DNA from: JBLUOA01 sp048060095
Lineage (GTDB): Bacteria > Pseudomonadota > Alphaproteobacteria > Rhodobacterales > Rhodobacteraceae
NCBI RefSeq assembly: GCF_048060095.1
Contig: NZ_JBLUOA010000002.1
Coordinates: forward strand, 456,031-520,030
Length of the DNA: 64,000 nt
Direction of reading: 5' to 3'
Both the position numbers and the translations under genes were made by a program. The notes beneath the pieces were generated by a model, which saw only the letters and a program-made list of their open reading frames with translations, made no database searches and was not told the DNA's origin. Shown piece by piece: positions 17,036 to 25,973 of the stretch (position 1 is the stretch's first letter; the number at the start of each line of letters is the position of its first letter).

Positions 17036-18823
17036 ATGCAGTCCAAGATATCCGTGATTTCAGCCGCCCTGCTTTTCGCCACAACCGCCGTCGCACAGGA
17101 AACCGCCGATGCTGTCGCGCCAGAGGCGGCAACGTCCAATCAAGCGGTCGCCTATTCGCAAGCCGCCCAAGACGCGCTGGACAAGAAGGCTGCCGGGCAA
17201 CCGGTGACGGCGGACAACTGGATGGTCGCCGCTGCAAACCCGCTTGCTGTCGAAGCTGGCGCGCGCGTGCTGCGCGAGGGTGGATCAGCGGCCGACGCAA
17301 TGGTCGCCGTGCAAGCCGTGCTTGGGTTGGTGGAGCCGCAATCCTCCGGCCTTGGCGGTGGCGCGTTCCTTGTCTGGTATGACGCCGAAAGCGGAGAGAT
17401 CACAACGCTCGATGGCCGCGAAACAGCGCCGCTGACCGCGACCCCGCAGATGTTTCAGGATGAAAACGGCGAACCGATGGGTTTTTTTGATGCCGTTGTC
17501 GGGGGGCTATCCGTCGGCACGCCCGGCACCCCTGCCCTGATGGAAGAAGCGCACCGCCGCTGGGGCCGATCCAACTGGGGCAGCCTGTTTGACGAAGCGA
17601 TCACCCACGCTGACGACGGTTTCGCAACCTCCGCCCGCCTTGCGGAGCTTGTGGCGAACGATGCGGAGCGGCTTGCAACCTCACCGCAAACCGCCGCCTA
17701 TTTCCTGCCGGACGGGGAACCGATTGCAGAAGGCACCACGCTTATCAACAAGCCCTACGCCGCAACCCTGCGCGCATTGGCAACCGATGGCGCGGACGCG
17801 TTTTATAAAGGTCGGATCGCAGAAAACACCGTTGCCACGGTGCGCAACGCCACAACGCCCGGCGCACTTTCGACGGTCGATCTGGCGCTCTACCGTGTGG
17901 TCGAACGAGATCCGGTTTGCGTTGAATATCGGGAACATGACGTGTGCGGGATGGGGCCGCCATCGTCGGGCGCGCTGACCGTCGGCCAAATCCTCGGGCT
18001 GCTGCGGGGAAGTGACCTCGCCACCCTCGGGCCGGACAACGCCGAAACGTGGCGCTTGATCGGCGATGCCTCCCGCCTCGCCTTCGCGGATCGCGGGCGC
18101 TACATGGCGGATAGCGACTACGTGCCGATGCCGACAGAGGGGCTGGTGGCCGATGATTACCTGTCTGAACGGGCCACGATGCTAGAGACAGACGCGGCCC
18201 TCGAAACCGTTGAGCCGGGGAGCCCCGAATGGGACCACGCGATGCTCTGGGCCGATGACCAAGCGATAGAGCTTCCGTCGACCAGCCATATCTCCATCGT
18301 TGATAGCGATGGCAACGCGCTGTCGATGACCACCACGATTGAAAACGGCTTTGGCAGCCGCCTGATGACGCCGGACGGGTTCCTTCTGAATAACGAGCTG
18401 ACGGACTTCTCGTTCCGCACCCATTCGGATGGTTACCCGATTGCGAACCGGATCGAACCGGGCAAACGCCCCCGGTCGTCGATGTCACCGACCATTGTGA
18501 TGCAAGACGGAAAGCCGGTGCTGGTCATCGGCTCCCCCGGCGGCAGCCGGATCATCGGATATGTCGCGCAGGCGATTATTGCCCATCTTGATTGGGGAAT
18601 GGACGTGCAACAGGCCGTCGCCATGCCGCATCTGGTGAACCGCTTTGGCAAATATGATCTGGAGGCTGAAACCACGGCCGCCGACTTTGAAACCACCCTG
18701 ACCGAAATGGGGTTTGAGGTTGGTGTCCGCGACCTGAACTCCGGCCTGCACGCCATCGCGATTGGCGAAACACTGGAAGGGGCCGCCGACCCTCGCCGCG
18801 AGGGGATCGCACTCGGAGAATAA
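17036..18823 (+). CDS. ggt: Gamma-glutamyltransferase (exported)
   Basis: A 595-residue periplasmic gamma-glutamyltranspeptidase. A Sec signal peptide (about residues 1-22, ending TAVAQE) follows ATG 17036, which has AGAGAGG upstream. The large-subunit motif VLREGGSAADAMVAVQAVLG and the glycine-rich SSGLGGGAF are present. The autoprocessing site is around PSTSHISIVD, the threonine before SHISIVD becoming the N-terminal nucleophile. The late motif PTIVMQDGKPVLVIGSPGG is also typical. It hydrolyses or transfers the gamma-glutamyl group of glutathione and related peptides for sulfur and amino acid salvage. All expected motifs are intact and length is normal. Confidence 0.93.
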   Translation: MQSKISVISAALLFATTAVAQETADAVAPEAATSNQAVAYSQAAQDALDKKAAGQPVTADNWMVAAANPLAVEAGARVLREGGSAADAMVAVQAVLGLVEPQSSGLGGGAFLVWYDAESGEITTLDGRETAPLTATPQMFQDENGEPMGFFDAVVGGLSVGTPGTPALMEEAHRRWGRSNWGSLFDEAITHADDGFATSARLAELVANDAERLATSPQTAAYFLPDGEPIAEGTTLINKPYAATLRALATDGADAFYKGRIAENTVATVRNATTPGALSTVDLALYRVVERDPVCVEYREHDVCGMGPPSSGALTVGQILGLLRGSDLATLGPDNAETWRLIGDASRLAFADRGRYMADSDYVPMPTEGLVADDYLSERATMLETDAALETVEPGSPEWDHAMLWADDQAIELPSTSHISIVDSDGNALSMTTTIENGFGSRLMTPDGFLLNNELTDFSFRTHSDGYPIANRIEPGKRPRSSMSPTIVMQDGKPVLVIGSPGGSRIIGYVAQAIIAHLDWGMDVQQAVAMPHLVNRFGKYDLEAETTAADFETTLTEMGFEVGVRDLNSGLHAIAIGETLEGAADPRREGIALGE

Positions 18824-18830
18824 GCACTTC

Positions 18831-18860
18831 GGCATCCGGCGCTATTCTGGCCCGGATGCC
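18831..18860. terminator. Hairpin overlapping the 3' end of the DUF2161 gene
   Basis: A 9-bp perfect stem, GGCATCCGG (18831-18839) with its complement at 18852-18860, has a 12-nt loop and is followed by TCTTT on the plus strand. It lies just after the ggt stop and partly inside the convergent gene's end, so it may terminate ggt. The T-run is short. Confidence 0.5.
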
Positions 18861-19549
18861 TCTTTGATATTCGCGATCTCATGCGCGTAGTCTTTCAGCG
18901 CTGCGTTGCCGTTCGGGCTTAGGCCGTAAACGCCACGCTCAACCCGCTGAAACCAGCCATAGTGGTTGTCGGCCATGATCCGTTGGGCGACCGATACGCC
19001 CGATCCCTCTGCCACGAGCTTTGCCTTCATCGGCCCGTTCGCATTAAGGATTGCGACACAGCGAAGCGCATCTTGGCGATAGGCCGTGATGAGCCCTTGC
19101 CGGGTCGCCCCGCCCATATTCGGGTCGCCAATACGTTTCGCAAATTCCTTCAGCAGATTTTCTTTACGGCGGGCAGAGCCGCGCGGCTTATAAGGCGCCG
19201 GGTCAAGATGCACCTGCACAAAGCCATCTTTCAGCCGGACCGTCATCAGCCCAAGTCCCAAACGTCGGCAAAGCGTCATGTTGTTCTTCAGCGACTTTTG
19301 AAACGGCCGCCCCACCCCGCGCGGCACAGCTATATAAACGTCATCAGTGATCGACTGCCGCGCGATTGCCTGATGAAAGACCGACAGCGAAAACCCCGCT
19401 TTTAACTCGACGATCACCGGATCGTCCCCGTCACGAAGCGCAACGACATCGGCGGCGCCAACCTCCCCTTTCACGTCATAGCCCTGCCCTTCGAGAAGGG
19501 ATTTGATCGGGCCATAAAGTTCCGTCTCGCGATCGGGTTTGGATGTCAT
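18842..19549 (-). CDS. DUF2161 protein, putative PD-(D/E)XK-like nuclease fold
   Basis: A 235-residue cytoplasmic protein. The N-terminal region shows a nuclease-superfamily pattern: Glu near residue 10 (DRETELYGPIK), then GAADVVALRDG and VIVELKAG, i.e. a D...ExK arrangement. The C-terminal part (about 140-225) looks like a DNA-binding winged helix, with GVSVAQRIMADNHYGWF. This is the DUF2161 family, common in Rhodobacterales and without a demonstrated activity that I know of. It is a single gene convergent with ggt. Confidence 0.72.
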   Translation of the reverse strand: MTSKPDRETELYGPIKSLLEGQGYDVKGEVGAADVVALRDGDDPVIVELKAGFSLSVFHQAIARQSITDDVYIAVPRGVGRPFQKSLKNNMTLCRRLGLGLMTVRLKDGFVQVHLDPAPYKPRGSARRKENLLKEFAKRIGDPNMGGATRQGLITAYRQDALRCVAILNANGPMKAKLVAEGSGVSVAQRIMADNHYGWFQRVERGVYGLSPNGNAALKDYAHEIANIKEASGPE

Positions 19550-19624
19550 GGAATCGGTGTAGCGCGAAGTCGGGGCGATCTCAATTCGCGCGGTCGTGCC
19601 GTGCTTATTTTCAGCAGGGGTAGA

Positions 19625-20155
19625 TCACTCACACGATCCGGTCAGATTCTCAATCGTGCCCGGCAGGATCGCCATCGTATCCGGCGTATGCACCTGAAAC
19701 ATCCGCCGTTTGCTGAGCAGACTCCAATCGTCCGGTGTCGCCGGAAGCGCTGACGTTTCCAGCGTCAACGGAGCCGCATAGAGGGTGACGAGCATCGGGT
19801 CCTCGTAAGACCCCACCCCGCCAAGGTTCCCGGTCACGCCCGTTGCATCTATCGAGATATAGTCAGCCGTATAAGGCGTTCGCACCACATGAACCACGCC
19901 AATATTACCGGTGACCTGCGTGCCGTCCGCTGCCGTCAATTGGGTCGTGCCATTGGACAGGTAAGACAATGTTTCGACGTCCTGTCGATATTCCTCGTTC
20001 GCGGTGAAGGTCACCGTGCCTTTAAGCACGCTGCCCGCGGCGATCGCGCCGTGGTCTTTCGCGGTGATGACGTCAAAGCTCACCGTGCAGTCGGTTTGGG
20101 CAGCGGCACTGCTCGCCGTGATAAGCGTCGCGATAATCGGGCCAATCAGTTTCAT
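19625..20155 (-). CDS. Secreted hypothetical protein
   Basis: A 176-residue product with a clean signal peptide (MKLIGPIIATLITASSAAAQ). The mature part looks rich in beta strands and has two cysteines (DCTVSF near its start, GSCE at the very end) that could form a disulfide. GGAGG precedes ATG 20155; the longer reading to 20365 runs over the neighbouring gene. It follows the CxxCH-protein gene in the same direction with a 23-bp gap, so the two may be co-transcribed. No family is recognised. Confidence 0.65.
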   Translation of the reverse strand: MKLIGPIIATLITASSAAAQTDCTVSFDVITAKDHGAIAAGSVLKGTVTFTANEEYRQDVETLSYLSNGTTQLTAADGTQVTGNIGVVHVVRTPYTADYISIDATGVTGNLGGVGSYEDPMLVTLYAAPLTLETSALPATPDDWSLLSKRRMFQVHTPDTMAILPGTIENLTGSCE

Positions 20156-20178
20156 CTTATGGCTCCTCCGGTTGGGTT

Positions 20179-21522
20179 TCAGTTCACGTCGCGCAGCAGA
20201 AACGTGAAGTTTGCATCGTGCCCGGCGGCGGTTTCGGCGTCCGCATGACAGCCGAGGCAGGTGCCGTCGTCCGCATCCTGCAGGAAGGTTTCCATCGTCG
20301 TGTTGGTCAGGAACCGCGGCACTTCGCCATGTTCGAACAAGGGGCTGATGTTCGCGCCGCGCCATTGGGATGAAATCAGGATGTAGTTCTCAAGCCCCGA
20401 CCCGGCGACCCGGTCGTGCCACAGTCGGCTGACACGCTGGGTTTCTTCAAAAACCTCCCAGCAGCGCACGATCTGCGATGGGGATGCGGGGACGCCGCCG
20501 ACCAATGCGAAGGGTGCTGTGCTGGCCCATTGCCAAGGCTGGCTGGTCGCTGTGTTGGTTTTGCAATCGGGACAATTGACGTCGAAGAATGAGTGAGTTT
20601 CAGAGAGGGTGCCTTCGGGCGCTTTGCATCCTCCGGGGAACAGATCGTTCGCGTATATACTGTTGATATTGCGCGCATTTGCTGCCGTTGGCGCATTCCG
20701 TCGATGTTCAAACGTAGACCAAATCCATTCGTCACCATTCCCGCTGCTGACCCGCGCCACAATATGCATCCCGACAAGGGCGAGCATTGCGTCGATGCAC
20801 ATCGCCTGCCCGTCCGCCGCGCGGTCTGGCGGGACGTAGATCAAACCGTCAGATTGGATGAAATCGGTGGCATCCTTCAGGTCGGTCAAAACCCGCCACG
20901 CGGTTTTGATAAGAACGCTGGCAGGCTCCACCCCAATGCGACCAAGCGGAAAGGCGACGGGGCTGTCGCCACGTGCCTGCTGACCCGCGAGCGTCTGAAG
21001 CGCATTGTCGAGGATATACCCCTCCGCCGCTGGGTTCAGGCGTGTTTCGTAAACGACGAAGTTGCCCGATTGGTCGATCAAAACGGACCCATCCGCCTGC
21101 GCTAAATCCTGAACAATCACAGCGGCGGTTTCGGCTTTGCTCCCACAGTGTTCCGCTGCCGTATCCTGCGCCAACACCTCTTCACGTCGGCGAAATTGCT
21201 GCCACGCACGACGGTCGCCGGGATCACTCAGCGACGGTAACGCCTCTCCCGACGCCGAAACTGGCCAGTTCAATGCGACAAACGCCTGCCATGAGAAGAA
21301 ATCGAACGGCTCCTGCGCGGCGCCAGAGACGACCATGTATTCAAAACTCGCGCTGAAATCCGTCTGATCGTCAGGGAACACCGCGCAGATTTGGTCGTGT
21401 GGAGGGGTGATGCAGAACTGCGGCAAAAACCGCGATTGTTGGGCAAGCGCCGCGAATGGCAGCAGGAGCACCCCGAACACGGTGGCGCGAACACCCCACA
21501 AAATCGTAAATTTGCATCCCAT
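20179..21522 (-). CDS. Exported cytochrome-c-like protein with a single CxxCH
   Basis: About 447 residues. A hydrophobic signal sequence ends near FAALAQQ. The N-terminal third has the segment DFFSWQAFVALNWP that marks a family of large uncharacterised 'cytochrome c family' proteins. One heme-c motif, CLGCH, lies close to the C-terminus, with histidines downstream as possible distal ligands. Other cysteines (for example DVNCPDC) could be structural. The start is ATG 21522, or TTG 21540; no good ribosome site is seen for either. It is divergent from a GntR regulator, and candidate operators overlap its 5' end. Confidence 0.6.
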   Translation of the reverse strand: MGCKFTILWGVRATVFGVLLLPFAALAQQSRFLPQFCITPPHDQICAVFPDDQTDFSASFEYMVVSGAAQEPFDFFSWQAFVALNWPVSASGEALPSLSDPGDRRAWQQFRRREEVLAQDTAAEHCGSKAETAAVIVQDLAQADGSVLIDQSGNFVVYETRLNPAAEGYILDNALQTLAGQQARGDSPVAFPLGRIGVEPASVLIKTAWRVLTDLKDATDFIQSDGLIYVPPDRAADGQAMCIDAMLALVGMHIVARVSSGNGDEWIWSTFEHRRNAPTAANARNINSIYANDLFPGGCKAPEGTLSETHSFFDVNCPDCKTNTATSQPWQWASTAPFALVGGVPASPSQIVRCWEVFEETQRVSRLWHDRVAGSGLENYILISSQWRGANISPLFEHGEVPRFLTNTTMETFLQDADDGTCLGCHADAETAAGHDANFTFLLRDVN

Positions 21523-21530
21523 AATATATA

Positions 21531-21560
21531 TTGGATACAAATTAATTGTTTTGTCAACAA
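21531..21560. promoter_or_regulatory. Two candidate GntR/FCD operators in a divergent promoter
   Basis: TTGGATACAA (21531-21540) and TTGTCAACAA (21551-21560) are both short dyads with TTG and CAA arms, with centres exactly 20 bp apart (two helical turns). They lie between the CxxCH-protein gene and the GntR gene. FCD-type GntR regulators bind TTG/CAA-armed palindromes, so autoregulation is likely, though unproven. Confidence 0.45.
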
Positions 21561-21597
21561 AGGTGATCCGCTACACTCACCTCGCGGAGGGAAAGCG

Positions 21598-22254
21598 ATG
21601 GCGGATGGAACGGAACGAAGCGGCCAGGTTGTTGCGACAATCGTTGAAACGCTGCGGCAGGAAATCATCTCGGGGAAACTAAACCCAGATGAACCGCTGG
21701 GGCAGGAACAGCTCGCGACCCGGTTCGGGGTCAGCAGGATGCCCGTGCGCGAAGCAATCCGGCAGTTGGAAACGCTTGGCTTCGTGACGGTTGAGCCAAA
21801 CAAAAGCGCGCGCGTTGCCCCAGTCAGCTTGGCGGATTTTCTTGAGATATACGACATGCGCATCGCCGCCGAATGCCTCGCCATGAAAAGCGCGATACCG
21901 GAGCTGACCAACACCCGGATTGATGAGGCCGAGGCGATTCAGGATCAGATTGAAGCCGCGCCGATTGGGGCGTTTGGCGATCTCAACATCCAGTTTCACA
22001 TGACGCTTTATCGCGCGTCGGGGCGGCATAGGCTGCTGGCCCATGTGCAAGCCTTGGGCAACGCGGCGGACAGATATCAGTGCATGACCGTCGCCGGACC
22101 GGAAATCCGCCGGAAATCCGATCTGGAGCACCGCGCCATACTTGAACACTGCCGCCAGCGGGATTCTGACGCAGCTGTCGCGATGGTCGCGCAACATATC
22201 AGCGACGCGCGGGATCACCTGTCTGGATTGATTGGCGATTTGGAAGACCGCTAG
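21598..22254 (+). CDS. GntR-family transcriptional regulator (FCD domain)
   Basis: A 218-residue regulator. The N-terminal winged helix (about residues 8-75) contains LATRFGVSRMPVREAIRQLE, the signature GntR recognition helix. The C-terminal all-helical FCD ligand domain (about 85-210) has metal-ligand-type Asp and His positions (for example FGDLNIQFHMTLY). ATG 21598 follows GGAGGGAAAG. It is divergent from the secreted CxxCH-protein gene, which it probably controls together with itself. The effector is likely a small organic acid. Its end overlaps the convergent phosphatase gene by 4 bp. Confidence 0.9.
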   Translation: MADGTERSGQVVATIVETLRQEIISGKLNPDEPLGQEQLATRFGVSRMPVREAIRQLETLGFVTVEPNKSARVAPVSLADFLEIYDMRIAAECLAMKSAIPELTNTRIDEAEAIQDQIEAAPIGAFGDLNIQFHMTLYRASGRHRLLAHVQALGNAADRYQCMTVAGPEIRRKSDLEHRAILEHCRQRDSDAAVAMVAQHISDARDHLSGLIGDLEDR

Positions 22255-22997
22255 GTCGACAGGAACCGGACCGATCCGCGTTCGATGACGGCGGCGGTCA
22301 GACGCTCTGTAAACCACGCGCCGGTGTCGACGGCGATCCGGCCACCCTCCACCCCCGGTTCATCATCCGGGTAGTGGCCATGTGCAACCCACAGCCCATC
22401 CGCGCGCGGCTTGCAGCGGAAATCCGGGTGACCCCAGATCAGCGACCGGACGTTTTGATCGTCAGGGTCTGCGGAGGGATCCAGCCCGGCATGGGCGCAC
22501 ACGACATTTCCACTTTGATAGAGATGCGGCAGGTTCCGAAGCCACGCCTCCGCCTTCTCCCCCAGCGCATCGCGGAACGCGGCGCTGGCCTTGGTGAGTT
22601 CGGACGCGTGAGAATATTCCGTGATCCGCCCGACGCCAAAACTCGCCAGCGTTTGCAGCCCACCATTGCGCAACCAGCGCGGGCCCTTGGCTGTCGTTTC
22701 ATCGAAGAAGTCCAGCAGCATCTTTTCGTGATTTCCCATAAGGAAAACGGCTGGCGGCCCGGCCTCTGACGCGATGCTTTGCAGGCGGGCCAGAACCTCA
22801 GCACTTCGGTCGCCGCGGTCGACGTAGTCCCCGACAAAGACCAGCAGCGGGGTCGCGATCTGACGATAGGCGATGTCGGTCGCGATGATTTCCAACATAC
22901 GATCAAGTAAATCCGCCCGCCCGTGGATGTCGCCGACGACGTAGAGCGTCTCCTCCGGAGCTATCGTAGCGATATCGTATTTCGGCTGGGGTTTCAT
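22251..22997 (-). CDS. PPP-type serine/threonine phosphatase-like metallophosphoesterase
   Basis: A 248-residue calcineurin-like phosphoesterase with the three metal-binding motifs GDIHGR (residue about 22), GDYVDRG (about 56) and GNHE (about 88), plus later histidines in CAHAGLD and VAHGHYP. This pattern is the bacterial PPP family, acting on phosphoproteins or Ap4A-type nucleotides. It is soluble with no signal. It is transcribed away from the exopolysaccharide locus that begins 136 bp upstream of its start. A role in dephosphorylating polysaccharide enzymes is possible but not shown. Confidence 0.82.
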   Translation of the reverse strand: MKPQPKYDIATIAPEETLYVVGDIHGRADLLDRMLEIIATDIAYRQIATPLLVFVGDYVDRGDRSAEVLARLQSIASEAGPPAVFLMGNHEKMLLDFFDETTAKGPRWLRNGGLQTLASFGVGRITEYSHASELTKASAAFRDALGEKAEAWLRNLPHLYQSGNVVCAHAGLDPSADPDDQNVRSLIWGHPDFRCKPRADGLWVAHGHYPDDEPGVEGGRIAVDTGAWFTERLTAAVIERGSVRFLST

Positions 22998-23133
22998 CGC
23001 CGCCTAGGTTTCCAGAAAGCGCGGGCGAGGTCAAAGGCGGAAACTCACGCGATCTGCAACTTTAAGTCGATTTTTAACCGATAATTAAACGCTTAACGGC
23101 AGCTTAACCCTGATTTCTGATGACGGGGGCTGC

Positions 23134-23796
23134 ATGTTTGATCTGGAATTTGCGCGGCTGGACGATTTTGATGCGGGCACCGTCGGTTTGCCGATCCGGC
23201 GCCGAAGCCGGTCCTATTACTGGCGCGCAAAACGGGGGTTCGACGTCGGGATGAGCCTTGTGCTGCTTCCGCCCCTAATCGTCGGAGGTGCAACGCTGCT
23301 GATGCTGAACCCGTTCCTTAACACCGGGCCGCTGCTGTTCGTTCAGACCCGGATGGGGCGCGGCTGCAAGCCGTTCGGGGCGATCAAATTCCGCACCATG
23401 CGGCGCGAGGCTGCCAAAACCCGCGGCCCGGATGACCCGCTGGAAGTCGAACGCATCACCGCGCTGGGGCGTTTTTTGCGCTGTTCCCGATTTGACGAAC
23501 TGCCACAGATCATCAACGTCTTGCGCGGCGAGATGAGCCTGATCGGACCCCGCCCCGACGCCTACGACCACGCGATTGCCTATGTCGACGCGATCCCCGA
23601 ATACCGAATGCGTTATGCGGTCAGACCGGGGATCAGTGGGCTTGCCCAGACGCAGCTTGGCTATGCCGAAGGGATCGACGCCACCCGGCGCAAGGTCGAG
23701 GCCGATCTTGAGTATATCCGCAACGTCGGGTTCATGCTGGAGGCGCGGATTTTCTGGGCAACGGTGCTAACCGTGCTGGGCAGGAAAGGCGCTTAA
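23134..23796 (+). CDS. Undecaprenyl-phosphate sugar-1-phosphate transferase (ExoY/PssY-like)
   Basis: A 220-residue initiating transferase of the bacterial sugar transferase family. One hydrophobic segment (about residues 40-62) anchors it. Catalytic-domain motifs IKFRTMR, RFDELPQIINVLRGEMSL and IGPRPD are all present. It would put the first sugar phosphate on undecaprenyl phosphate to start repeat-unit assembly. It is the short form without the extra N-terminal membrane domain of WbaP. It converges with the BY-kinase gene (4-bp overlap). The sugar specificity is not readable. Confidence 0.92.
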   Translation: MFDLEFARLDDFDAGTVGLPIRRRSRSYYWRAKRGFDVGMSLVLLPPLIVGGATLLMLNPFLNTGPLLFVQTRMGRGCKPFGAIKFRTMRREAAKTRGPDDPLEVERITALGRFLRCSRFDELPQIINVLRGEMSLIGPRPDAYDHAIAYVDAIPEYRMRYAVRPGISGLAQTQLGYAEGIDATRRKVEADLEYIRNVGFMLEARIFWATVLTVLGRKGA

Positions 23797-25766
23797 TTCA
23801 CGTAATACGCGCTACTTAGGCCGACATACGCGCTGTCTTTACCGCCGTAGCCATAGCGATGCAGTTCCCCGGCGTTCACCTGGCTTAGGATCAAGCCCGC
23901 CGGGGTGATGTTGACGGCGCTCAACATCGAAAGCCCCTCCTCCACCTGCGCGCGGGAAGTTGAGTTCCACTTCACCGCAAACAGCACCGCATCAGCGTTT
24001 TTGCCGATCACGCGGGCGTCCGGCACAACAAGAACCGGCGGCGTGTCGATGAGGATAACGTCATAGCAGCGCCGCGCCTCTTCAACGAACTTGGCAAACT
24101 GGGCGGAGGAGAACAGATCGGCGGCGTTCACTTGCGACTGATCCGCCGTCAGGATATCGGTCCCGACGCGGCTATCCTGCACCACGGCGTCAGCCAGCGG
24201 AACTTGCCCCAACAGCACCGAAATCAAGCTATGACGCGGGCGAATGCCAAGATAGTCACGGAAAACTCGCCGCCGGATGTCACCTTCGACAACCAAAACC
24301 TTCTTACCCATGCCAACAAAACTTTGCGCGAGCGCGAGGGAGAGCGTCGTTTTCCCCTCTCCGCGCAGGGTGGATGTCACCACGATGACCTGCGGCGGCT
24401 TGTTCAATGCAGAGAGCAGAATCGTCGTGCGAAGGTTCCGCACCGCCTCGGCCACTGCCGACGTCGGGTTGTCCGCAATATATGACAGCGGGTCGGCGCT
24501 GTCTTTGCCCGGAACATTTGGGATTTGACCCAAAACCGGGCGGCCGGTGATCTGACCCAGCTCTCGCCCCGTGCGGAATGCGCTTTGCCGCATCTCACGG
24601 AATATCGTGATCGCCGCGCCAACCAACATGCCAAGCAACCCCGACAGCCCAAGCACCATCGCCTTGCGCGGCTTTGACGGGCCACGCGGCACGACCGCGG
24701 CGGACAAAACGCGGCTGTCGGCCTGCTGGATACCTTGCTGCACCGCCGTTTCCTTCAGCCGGGACAGGAAATATTCGTAAAGCAACCGCGACGCCTCCGC
24801 CTCTCGCGTCAATTGCTGAAGGGTGATGAGGTCGCTGCCTTGCGCTTCGATCTGTTCGGTCAGCGCGGCATGAGATCCTTCAAGCGCCTGCAATTGCCGG
24901 GTCGCTCTTTCATCCGCGGGGCGCGTATGGGCCGCATCGTCGGCAGTGGCCGTCACCGCGTTTCTTGCCGCACCAATCCGCTCTCTCAGATCTTTCGCCT
25001 GACGTTCCAGCGCTCGCAGAGTTTCCGCGCTAATTAGGTCCGCCCCCGCATTGAAATCGGCCAAACGCCCCTCTGCCGCTTCCAATTCGCCCTGCAACTG
25101 CGCGACACGCTCTGTCAGCCACGAGGTCGCCTGCTCCGTCGCATCAAATTTGAATTCGAGTTGGTTGAGAATGTAGAGCTCCGCAATCGCATCCGCAATT
25201 TCCGCGGCCTTCTTAGGGCTTTTGCTTTCGACCGTGATGCGAAACACCAGACTTTGCCGGATGTTCTGGATGTTGAGTTTGCCCAGCAAGGTATCGATCG
25301 TAGACTGAATCTGCGCCTGTTCGTCAGCGCGCGCGCCACCAGACCCGCCAAAACTCCAGTTCTTGACGGTCCGAACCAACCCCGGTTCGCGCAGGGCGGG
25401 ATTGAATTCAGGGTCATCTGTCAGGCTTAGATGGTTCACAACCTTTTCCATCAAGCCGCGTGATCGCAGCACCTCAACCTCCGAATTCAAAACAAGCGTA
25501 TCGCCGGACAAACCGCTGATAACGCTTGTCAGATCAACGACTTGCTCCTCCCGACTTTCGAGCATGACGACGGATGAGGCGCTAAAAAGCGGCGTCGCAA
25601 TCCCGTAAACGTAAACCCCACCGAAAAGCAGGCTGAGCACAACACAAACCGCAACCAACCGCCAACCGCGCCACGCAATAGCGAGCAGCGTCATCAGCTT
25701 GACGGCATCGTCATCGCCACCCCGAATGATCGGATCGAACGACGCTCTTCCCGGCGTTTTGTTCAT
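23793..25766 (-). CDS. Polysaccharide co-polymerase with BY-type tyrosine kinase domain (Wzc-like)
   Basis: A 657-residue inner-membrane protein. A Wzz-type N-terminus has TM1 at about residues 33-53, a long periplasmic coiled-coil region follows (about 60-400) and TM2 is near 405-425. The cytoplasmic kinase domain has Walker A TLRGEGKTT, Walker A' VLVVEGDIRR and Walker B DVILIDTPPVL. A tyrosine-rich tail (YGYGGKDSAYVG then SSAYYVN) would be autophosphorylated. It controls chain length and export in Wzy-dependent polysaccharide synthesis. The first acidic residue of Walker A' is Glu instead of the usual Asp. ATG 25766 follows AGGAGAA. Confidence 0.93.
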   Translation of the reverse strand: MNKTPGRASFDPIIRGGDDDAVKLMTLLAIAWRGWRLVAVCVVLSLLFGGVYVYGIATPLFSASSVVMLESREEQVVDLTSVISGLSGDTLVLNSEVEVLRSRGLMEKVVNHLSLTDDPEFNPALREPGLVRTVKNWSFGGSGGARADEQAQIQSTIDTLLGKLNIQNIRQSLVFRITVESKSPKKAAEIADAIAELYILNQLEFKFDATEQATSWLTERVAQLQGELEAAEGRLADFNAGADLISAETLRALERQAKDLRERIGAARNAVTATADDAAHTRPADERATRQLQALEGSHAALTEQIEAQGSDLITLQQLTREAEASRLLYEYFLSRLKETAVQQGIQQADSRVLSAAVVPRGPSKPRKAMVLGLSGLLGMLVGAAITIFREMRQSAFRTGRELGQITGRPVLGQIPNVPGKDSADPLSYIADNPTSAVAEAVRNLRTTILLSALNKPPQVIVVTSTLRGEGKTTLSLALAQSFVGMGKKVLVVEGDIRRRVFRDYLGIRPRHSLISVLLGQVPLADAVVQDSRVGTDILTADQSQVNAADLFSSAQFAKFVEEARRCYDVILIDTPPVLVVPDARVIGKNADAVLFAVKWNSTSRAQVEEGLSMLSAVNITPAGLILSQVNAGELHRYGYGGKDSAYVGLSSAYYVN

Positions 25767-25973
25767 AAGGGTTCTCCTGCCGCGCTCGACTACAAGATCG
25801 GATTCCGGGGTCGGTTATCGCCCTTAATAAATGAATAAGTTGTTAACTCTCTTTTAAGACGAATTTGAAAGAACCCGCGAAAGGCCTTCGGCGTCAGGAG
25901 CTTCGCCCGCGATGAAAGTGAACAACACGATGCCGAACCAACGGCACGACTCTGCGGGACGCGCTTCTAAGGT

